From the NCBI GenBank assembly GCA_964482205.1, contig CAYZWI010000002.1, positions 248,001 through 312,000 of the forward strand: DNA of 64,000 bases. The letters run 5' to 3'. The notes beneath the pieces were generated by a model. The model was not told the DNA's origin. It saw only the letters and a list, made by a program, of their open reading frames with translations, and did no database searches. Position 1 is the first letter of the stretch. Each line of letters starts with the position of its first letter. The DNA comes from JAZDGX01 sp964482205. GTDB taxonomy: Bacteria > Eisenbacteria > RBG-16-71-46 > CAIMUX01 > WJJG01. This document shows, in pieces, positions 57,284 to 64,000 of the stretch. The position numbers and the translations under genes were made by a program.

Positions 57284-59521
57284 ATGACCGAAGAAACCGT
57301 CACGGTCGAACAGACCGTCGAGGAACGGGATCGCGAGTGGTTGGAGAAGGTCTACAAAGGCGACGGGCCGCGCCAGCTCACCGCCCGCGCGGTGATCGCG
57401 GGCATGCTGTTCGGCGGCCTGATGTCCGTCTCCAATCTGTATGTCGGACTGAAATCGGGCTGGGGGCTGGGGGTCGACATCGCCGCGGTCATCGTGATCT
57501 TCGCGGTCTTCAAGGGCTTGAAGAGCGCGCGGCTCATCAAGGCCGAGTTCGGCATGATGGAGAGCACCATCATGATGACCGTGGCGGTCGCGGCGAGCTG
57601 GATCTCGTCGGCGGGCCTGGTCTCCGCCGTGCCCGCACTGACGATGCTCACCGGAAAGACCTTCGTCTGGTGGCAGCTCATGATCTTCATCGGCGTGATC
57701 CTGTACTTGGGTCTCTTCATGGCCATACCGCTCAAGCGCCAGATGATCCAGGTCGACAGGCTGCGCTTCCCGGCGAACATCCCGACCGGCGAGACCTTGA
57801 AGGCGATGTATTCGCACGGCGGCGAGGCGATGAAGAAGGCGAAGTCGCTGGGACTCGCCGGGGCGGCGGGCATTCTCATCGCCTTCCTGCGCGACGGTCC
57901 GCCGAAGCTCATCCCCGGTCTCTTCAACCTGCCCTTCTCCATCAGCCGGATTCCGCTGAGCAACTTGACGCTCAGCCTCGAGCCGAGCTTGATCTTCATC
58001 AGCATCGGCGCGCTCTTCGGCATCAAGGTGGGCTTCAGCATGCTCGCCGGCTTGCTGCTGAACTACGCGGTGCTCGCTCCCGGCCTGATCGAAGACAAAG
58101 TGATCGCGCACGCTGTTCCGCAGGTGACCGCGCAAGCGATCGCGCAGACGCCCATTCGCATCGACGCGGGATCCAGCCTCGCCTTCGTTCTGGAAGAGGC
58201 CACGACCTCGCCGATGCTCGCGCACGGCAGCAGCAAGCAGACTCTGCGGTACACCTGGAGCGAGCCCGTCGCCTACGCGAGCATCGCGGACCTCAAGAAG
58301 GACCTGAACGCCCCCGCCTTGCGCGACGGCAGCCGCAATCCCCTCTACGGTTCGATGACGGTGCGCGACACGCTCAACAAATCGCTGGGCGCGAATGTGC
58401 TCTACGCCCAGGCTGGGAAGGCGAAGAGCTGGGAAGCGAAGTTGAGCCTGGCCGAAGGACAGAACCCCGCGCTGCTCTCCTCGCTCGGTTTCAAGGAAGG
58501 CGCGGCCAACCAGCCGGCCTTGGGCGGGTTCCGCAACATCAGCGCCTGGTCGCTATGGCCGGGAGCGACCGTGCTCGTGGTCGGCGGCCTGCTCGCGCTC
58601 GCGTTTCAATGGCGCACGCTGGGCAAGACCTTTGGCAGCATCTTCAGCGGATTGAAGCGCAAAGGGGCGGATCACAAGAAGGGGCCGCTCGACGACATCG
58701 AAGTCCCGATGACCTGGTTCCTGCCGGGTGTCGCGGTGACCGGATTGCTGGCGACGATCATGCTCATGTGGATGTTTGGGATCCATTGGTACATGGGCAT
58801 CATCGCGGTCGTGCTGACCTTCTTCCTCGCGGCGGTGGCGGCGCGCGCGGGCGCGGAGATTGGAATCAACCCGATCGGCGCGCTCGGCAAGGTGACCCAG
58901 CTCACCTACGGCGTGATCGCGCCCGGAAATGTGACCGCGAACCTGATGACCGCCGGCGTGACGGCGGGCGCGGCGGCGAGCTGCAGCGACACGGTCGGCA
59001 ACTTGAAGGTCGGCCACATGGTCGGCGCCAATCCGCGCAAGCAATTCGTCGCCCAGCTCTTCGGCGTGCTCGCCGGCGCGGTGCTGGCCGTGCCCGCGTA
59101 CTTCATCCTCGTGCCCGACGCGAATACGCTCGGCGGGGAGAAGTTCCCCGCCCCTTCGGCGCTCGTCTGGCGGGGCGTCGCGCAAGTGCTCTCGCAAGGG
59201 CTGCGCACGCTGCCTCCGAGCGCGATCGTCGCGATCGGGGTCGCCTTCGCGCTGGGCGTGCTGATCGTGATCGTCGATCGCGTCTTCCCGAAGGCGCGTC
59301 CCTATACGCCTTCGCCCGCCGCCCTGGGAATCGCGCTCACGATTCCCGCCTACACGAGCTTCTCGATGTTCCTCGGCGCATTGGTGGTCTGGATTCTCGG
59401 CAAGAAGGCGCCCAAGTGGAACGACATGCACACGATCCCGATCGCCTCGGGGTGCATCGCCGGCGAGAGCATCATGGGGGTCGTGATCGCGGCGCTCATG
59501 GCCGCGGGGATCATGAAATAG
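57284..59521 (+). CDS. OPT-family oligopeptide transporter
   Basis: The protein has 745 residues, longer than many bacterial OPT proteins. AGAGGGG precedes the ATG. About 14-16 helices are expected. SVSNLYVGLKSGWGLGVDIA and RLRFPANIPTGETLKAM are OPT signatures, and SGCIAGESIMGVVIA lies near the end. Residues of about 275-420 form a long soluble insertion between helices with a conserved-looking repeated phrase (FVLEEATTSPMLAH, SMTVRDTLNKSLG). It is thought to move oligopeptides or metal chelates into the cell; the substrate is unknown. Confidence 0.92.
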   Translation: MTEETVTVEQTVEERDREWLEKVYKGDGPRQLTARAVIAGMLFGGLMSVSNLYVGLKSGWGLGVDIAAVIVIFAVFKGLKSARLIKAEFGMMESTIMMTVAVAASWISSAGLVSAVPALTMLTGKTFVWWQLMIFIGVILYLGLFMAIPLKRQMIQVDRLRFPANIPTGETLKAMYSHGGEAMKKAKSLGLAGAAGILIAFLRDGPPKLIPGLFNLPFSISRIPLSNLTLSLEPSLIFISIGALFGIKVGFSMLAGLLLNYAVLAPGLIEDKVIAHAVPQVTAQAIAQTPIRIDAGSSLAFVLEEATTSPMLAHGSSKQTLRYTWSEPVAYASIADLKKDLNAPALRDGSRNPLYGSMTVRDTLNKSLGANVLYAQAGKAKSWEAKLSLAEGQNPALLSSLGFKEGAANQPALGGFRNISAWSLWPGATVLVVGGLLALAFQWRTLGKTFGSIFSGLKRKGADHKKGPLDDIEVPMTWFLPGVAVTGLLATIMLMWMFGIHWYMGIIAVVLTFFLAAVAARAGAEIGINPIGALGKVTQLTYGVIAPGNVTANLMTAGVTAGAAASCSDTVGNLKVGHMVGANPRKQFVAQLFGVLAGAVLAVPAYFILVPDANTLGGEKFPAPSALVWRGVAQVLSQGLRTLPPSAIVAIGVAFALGVLIVIVDRVFPKARPYTPSPAALGIALTIPAYTSFSMFLGALVVWILGKKAPKWNDMHTIPIASGCIAGESIMGVVIAALMAAGIMK

Positions 59522-59925
59522 CAGCGCCGCGGCAAGCGCGCGACGCGTGTGTTGAGAGTGCGCGCGGAAGCGCGAAAAATCGCAGGCAGCGAACGCGGGG
59601 GCGTTGAACAGCGCTCCCGCGTTCCTGCATCGCTCGCGAGCGCGCCGGCGTCGAAGACCACGCGCCGGCCGCCGGACCTCGACCCACAACCGGAACTTGA
59701 CGGCGATTCCCATCGGCCCCACTCTCGCCCCGCAAGTGGACGACCATGGGCGGGTCCGCCGGCAACCGTGAAACGGGAAAGCCCAGGTGTGGCATTTCCT
59801 TTGGCGCTCGTTTCCAAACCAAGCTCGCTTCATCGTTCGGCCGGATCCATTCGAATGGAGATCGGGAATCCGTGGCCGCGCCTTCGCAGGCGCGAAAGCC
59901 CATCTCGGCGCTGGAGGATGCGGAC
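59522..59925. other. Intergenic region before the TonB-dependent receptor gene
   Basis: This 404-bp gap holds no recognised gene; the receptor's frame is open from 59746 but lacks a ribosome site before 59926. A strong inverted repeat is at 59582-59628. Confidence 0.4.
59582..59628. repeat. Inverted repeat downstream of the OPT gene
   Basis: Inner arms GAACGCGGG (59591-59599) and CCCGCGTTC (59616-59624) and outer arms GCAGG and CCTGC form a long stem, with a 16-nt loop. No T-run follows. Confidence 0.7.
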
Positions 59926-62862
59926 ATGAAACGCTCGTTCCTCTCGTGGGCGTGGATTTGCCTGGCCTTGTTCGTGGCGTCCTGGCTCGCCCCTGCGTGG
60001 CTCGGCCCCGTCGCCCCCGCGTGGGCGCAGGAAGCGACCACCGGCTCCATCGTCGGAACCGTCGTGGACCCCGAAGGCTTGCCGCTTCCGGGCGCTACGG
60101 TCACCCTGACTTCCGAGCAGGGGGCGCGAACGGAGAAGACCGACGCGCAAGGCGAATTCCGATTCCTCTATCTCGTCCCCGGCCTCTACGACCTCACGGC
60201 ATCGCTGCCCGGATACATCACCGCGGAGAGCCAAGGCATCGAAGTGCGCCTGCTCGCGCGGATCAGCATCGAGGCGATGCTCACTCCCGGAGCTTCGGAG
60301 ACGATCGAGGTCGTGGGAGCCGCGCCGATCCTCGATCTGTCCTCTTCGACGACGGGCGCCTCGGTGAGCTCCGCGCTGATGTCGCGCGTGCCCATCGACC
60401 GCACCTTCGCGGGAGCGCTGGCGATGGCGCCGGCGGTCGTCGACGGCGGCATCGACCAGTCCAATCCCTCGATCGCGGGATCGAGCGGACTCGAAAACAC
60501 CTACATGGTCGATGGAATGAGCATCGGCAACACCGGCTATGGCAGCGCCGGCTCGTACTCGATCGTGTACGGATCGCTGGGAACGGGCGTCAACTACGAC
60601 TACTTGGAAGAAGTGCAGGTGAAGACGGGCGGATTCGAGCCCGAATACGGAGAGGCGCTCGGCGGCTTCGTCAACATGGTCACGAAGTCCGGCACGAACG
60701 AGTTCCAGGGAAGCGTCTTCACCTACCAGCAGTACAAGGAGCTCGAGCCCGAGCGCCAGACCCTCGAAGACTGGCTCGTCTCCTCGCAACCGGATGGGTA
60801 CTCGAGCTACGACATCGGATTCGAAGCGGGCGGTCCGATCGTGAAGGACAAGGCCTTCTGGTTCGCAGCCTTCGATCCCACCTTCACCACCGTCACGCGC
60901 CGCACGGCGGATCTGGTCGCGCAGGCGGAGGGTTTCGACCACACCCTGGAGCGCAAGCGGACGATCTACAACTACGCCGCGAATCTGAAATGGAATCCGC
61001 ATCCGCGGCACATGCTCTCGCTGTCGGCCTTCGGCGATCCTTCGATCGGCGAGAACGGGCCGCACCGCGCCGAGGCCGTCGCCGTCGCCGACCCGCGCAC
61101 CAAGTACTCGGAGCTCAACTTCGGCGGGCACAATGTCGTCGGTCACTGGAACGGGCAGATTTCGCCGAACTGGTTCTTCGAGGGAACGGTCGCGTATCAC
61201 CAGGACACCTTCGAGGAAGATCCCGCCTTGGATGAGCCGCAGGGCCTCGACTATCGCGGAGATGTGCCCAAGCGCTACGGCGGAGTCGGATTCTTCGAGG
61301 ACAACACCTCCACGAACGCCCAGTATCAATTGAAGTTCTCGAACTTCCTCGAGGCCGCCGGCGAGCATCACATCCGCTATGGAGTGAACTACCAGGACAT
61401 CGGCTACGACGCGACGACCAACTACACGGGCAGGCCGGGCGTCCCGATCGATCTGGGCGACGGGCAGACGGTAACTTCCTCGAGCGGCTATGTCTGGATC
61501 ATCAATCCCGGCTCCTCGGTCCTGGAAGCCTGGGGCCTGCGCAGCGGCGACCTGGCCGCCGAGACCGAGGCGCATTACACGGCTGCCTTCCTCTCGGACA
61601 CCTGGAGCCCGAGCGCGCATCTGAGCATCATGGCCGGGCTGCGCTACGAGCAGGAGAAGCTGATGGGCAACGCGTCGAGCTTCACCTGGAAGAACAACTG
61701 GTCCCCCCGCTTGCACCTCACCGTCGATCCCCTCCAGGACAACCGCACGAAGATCTTCGCCGCCTACGGGCGCTACTTCGGTAAAGTCCCGAACGACCTG
61801 GCGGTGCGCGCCATGTCGCGAGAGATCAGCTATGTGGTGCTCTACGATCTGGCCCTGCTCGACAATTACGATCCCGAGTCGGGCGAAGCTCCCGATCTGC
61901 GGCCCGAAGCGCAGGTGGAAGACGGCGTCTCTGTCTTCGGCAGCGAGCCGACGCGCATCGATCCCGATTCCAAGCTGAGCTATGTGGATGAAATCGTCGT
62001 CGGCGCGGAGCGGGAAGTGATTCCGTTCGTCAGCGTGGGCCTGTCGTACATGCATCGCGAGCTCGGCCGCACGCTCGAAGATGTGCAGCTGCAGCCCTAC
62101 TCCGCGATTCTGAACGGCGAGACCGATTTCGGCGAGTATGTGATCATGAATCCCGGGCCGCTCCTCTTTCCGCAGCCGCAGCGCGATTACGACGCCGTCA
62201 CCTTGAAGGTTGAGAAGCGCTTCCACGACGACTGGCAGCTGCTCGCCTCCTACACCTGGTCGCGTTTGTGGGGCAACTACGAGGGGTATTTCCGGCGCGA
62301 CAACGGGCAGAGCGATCCCTTCATCACTTCCGCGTTCGACTTCCCCTATGGCCTCGATCCCGAAGTGTGGGGCTACAACAGCGAGAACGGGCACCTGCCG
62401 AACCACCGCCCGCATGTCTTCGGCGCCTACGGGTCGCATCGCCTGCCCAACGGACTGGACATCGGGCTCAGCGTGAAGATCCAAAGCGGCACGCCGGTGA
62501 CGAAGCTCGGATACAACTCCGTCTACCAGATGGAATCGGAGATCTTGCTCGAGCCGCGGGGAGAGAGCGGCACAACGCCGACGACCACCGATGTGGGGCT
62601 GCACCTCGAATATCCGATCCGCCTGCCCGGGAATGCCTTCGGCCTGGGCATCGAAGCGGTCGAAGTGGGATTCGATGTCTTCAACCTTCTCAATCAGCAG
62701 AAGAAGGTTTCTGTGGACGATCTCTTCGAAGTGGGCGGTTCCGTTCAAGGAGAGCCGTACGATGCGGCGCCTTGTCCCGAGTGCGCGAATCCCGATTTCG
62801 GAAAGGCCTGGGCCTTTCAAGCGCCGAGGCAGTTCGTGTTCGCGTTGAAGGCCCGGTTCTAG
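59926..62862 (+). CDS. TonB-dependent receptor with carboxypeptidase-regulatory-like domain
   Basis: The protein has 978 residues from the ATG at 59926 (GGAGG 8 nt upstream). A signal peptide ends AWA-Q. A CarboxypepD_reg domain (residues 38-115: GTVVDPEGLPLPGATVTLTS) is followed by a plug domain (VDGMSIGNTGYGS, EVQVKTGGFEPEYGEALGGF) and a large beta-barrel ending in Phe (FVFALKARF). This layout is common in FCB and acidobacterial receptors (Oar-like). It imports or binds a large ligand using TonB. ExbD, ExbD and partial ExbB genes lie convergently just downstream. Confidence 0.92.
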   Translation: MKRSFLSWAWICLALFVASWLAPAWLGPVAPAWAQEATTGSIVGTVVDPEGLPLPGATVTLTSEQGARTEKTDAQGEFRFLYLVPGLYDLTASLPGYITAESQGIEVRLLARISIEAMLTPGASETIEVVGAAPILDLSSSTTGASVSSALMSRVPIDRTFAGALAMAPAVVDGGIDQSNPSIAGSSGLENTYMVDGMSIGNTGYGSAGSYSIVYGSLGTGVNYDYLEEVQVKTGGFEPEYGEALGGFVNMVTKSGTNEFQGSVFTYQQYKELEPERQTLEDWLVSSQPDGYSSYDIGFEAGGPIVKDKAFWFAAFDPTFTTVTRRTADLVAQAEGFDHTLERKRTIYNYAANLKWNPHPRHMLSLSAFGDPSIGENGPHRAEAVAVADPRTKYSELNFGGHNVVGHWNGQISPNWFFEGTVAYHQDTFEEDPALDEPQGLDYRGDVPKRYGGVGFFEDNTSTNAQYQLKFSNFLEAAGEHHIRYGVNYQDIGYDATTNYTGRPGVPIDLGDGQTVTSSSGYVWIINPGSSVLEAWGLRSGDLAAETEAHYTAAFLSDTWSPSAHLSIMAGLRYEQEKLMGNASSFTWKNNWSPRLHLTVDPLQDNRTKIFAAYGRYFGKVPNDLAVRAMSREISYVVLYDLALLDNYDPESGEAPDLRPEAQVEDGVSVFGSEPTRIDPDSKLSYVDEIVVGAEREVIPFVSVGLSYMHRELGRTLEDVQLQPYSAILNGETDFGEYVIMNPGPLLFPQPQRDYDAVTLKVEKRFHDDWQLLASYTWSRLWGNYEGYFRRDNGQSDPFITSAFDFPYGLDPEVWGYNSENGHLPNHRPHVFGAYGSHRLPNGLDIGLSVKIQSGTPVTKLGYNSVYQMESEILLEPRGESGTTPTTTDVGLHLEYPIRLPGNAFGLGIEAVEVGFDVFNLLNQQKKVSVDDLFEVGGSVQGEPYDAAPCPECANPDFGKAWAFQAPRQFVFALKARF

Positions 62863-62868
62863 CGCGGA

Positions 62869-63369
62869 TTATTCGTAGAGCTCGTCGCGAGACAGCGGAG
62901 ATGCCCGCAGATACGAGGCGCTCGCCTCCCCGGGCACGAAGCCGATCAAGGTTGCGCCCGCATCGCGGCAGCGATCCATCAGTGCAATCACGGCTTCGTA
63001 CGCGACCTTCGCATCCGCGTCGAGGAAGACGACCCCGGCCGGATGGGTCGCGCGGCCCGCTTGCCCAGCATCACTGCCTGGCTGCGGCATCCACGCTTCC
63101 TTCAAGCGGCCGGCCAGCAGCTCGGACGCCACTTCCACGCCGTTCACTCGAATGCCGCCATCCTCGCTCAAATGAACGACGACTTGCCGGGCGGCTTCTT
63201 CGGGCGCAAGCGGCGTATCCGCCAGCGATGGAAGGCGCGAAGGCATGGCCCGGGTGAGCACCGGCGCCACCATGATGAAGATGACGAGCAGCACGAGGAG
63301 CACATCGATCAACGGGGTGACATTGATCCCCGCCCTGCTCGATCCCAAGCCTCCGATTCTCATCGCCAT
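62869..63369 (-). CDS. exbD: ExbD/TolR-family energiser protein (first copy)
   Basis: The protein has 166 residues from the ATG at 63369, with AAGGAG 5 nt upstream. One membrane helix (GINVTPLIDVLLVLLVIFIM) carries the key aspartate (D in PLIDV). The C-terminal periplasmic domain is typical (VFLDADAKVAYEAVIALMDRCRDAG). It works with ExbB to transmit proton-motive force to TonB. Its stop is 6 bp from that of the receptor gene on the other strand. Confidence 0.92.
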   Translation of the reverse strand: MAMRIGGLGSSRAGINVTPLIDVLLVLLVIFIMVAPVLTRAMPSRLPSLADTPLAPEEAARQVVVHLSEDGGIRVNGVEVASELLAGRLKEAWMPQPGSDAGQAGRATHPAGVVFLDADAKVAYEAVIALMDRCRDAGATLIGFVPGEASASYLRASPLSRDELYE

Positions 63370-63472
63370 GACGACTCCTTCCATGGGCAGGCGTTCGACT
63401 CGAGGCGTGCCTTCGAAGCGCCGGTGAGGTGTTCGGGCGCCGCGGGTTTTCCGGCGCGGGCCAGCAGCCTCG

Positions 63473-63934
<462 letters not shown>

Positions 63935-64000
63935 GAATCGCTTCTCGATCTCTTGATGAAGTGGTCGACGAGCTCGCTGACCGCGTTGCTCATCTCGTTC

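Noticed and set aside
56929..59607. 892-codon plus-strand frame overlapping the TPR protein and OPT transporter
   Set aside because: It is out of frame with both genes and low in hydrophobics. The OPT frame has 14 or more helices and the right motifs.
59830..62820. 996-codon minus-strand frame opposite the TonB-dependent receptor
   Set aside because: The plus-strand gene has a signal peptide, plug and terminal Phe. The reverse frame has no domain.

Overview
This is a GC-rich (I estimate 65% or more by eye) bacterial chromosomal window with a Gram-negative envelope. It carries a TonB-dependent receptor with ExbB/ExbD, an RND-MFP-TolC exporter, lipoproteins, and beta-barrel proteins. Three exported proteins end in a FlgD-like Ig domain of the kind used as a C-terminal sorting or anchoring tail in the FCB superphylum. 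An Omp28-type lipoprotein sits next to a TlpA protein and a DUF6029-like barrel, and a secreted protein has Cys-rich repeats. Together these suggest an uncultured FCB-related lineage such as Krumholzibacteriota or 'Eisenbacteria'. That placement is an inference. I saw no rRNA, tRNA, CRISPR array, insertion sequence or prophage.

Layout. 0-6.5 kb: a truncated deoxyhypusine-synthase-like gene, then a TlpA/Omp28/DUF6029-like envelope cluster. 6.6-10.1 kb: an Fe-S operon transcribed leftward (Rrf2/IscR-type regulator, cysteine desulfurase, IscU scaffold, quinolinate synthase) with a clear promoter and a perfect 21-bp dyad at its head. 10.3-20.4 kb: mostly single metabolic genes (GNAT, ferredoxin, YjbQ, LhgO, creatininase family, NYN-domain protein, epimerase, PPC domain, CYTH) and one Cys-rich secreted protein. 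20.6-23.7 kb: a znuACB zinc importer led by a small ribbon-helix-helix protein with a Cys/His-rich tail. 23.7-25.9 kb: a POT peptide transporter and a half-size TauE. 26.2-35.7 kb: a five-gene leftward run of two M16 peptidase-like proteins and a complete RND tripartite exporter. 35.9-44.7 kb: two MFS transporters, a coiled-coil protein, a GAF-SpoIIE phosphatase, a CDF metal exporter preceded by a promoter-terminator unit, and a polar amino acid ABC importer. 44.8-55.1 kb: a block of exported proteins (nitroreductase-like, L,D-transpeptidase-like, a large alpha/beta hydrolase, an HEYGH protease, others). 55.2-64 kb: a GT39-like/TPR membrane protein, an OPT transporter, a TonB-dependent receptor, and ExbD, ExbD and partial ExbB.

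The points most worth following up are: (1) the short, terminator-ended transcription unit with competing hairpins ahead of the CDF exporter; (2) the RHH/znu cassette; (3) an exported nitroreductase-like protein; (4) a shared C-terminal W-x-x-[IL]-K-S-[IL]-Y-R tail on two proteins; (5) short tandem duplications that repeatedly fall at gene 3' ends, and a dispersed 20-bp extragenic repeat.
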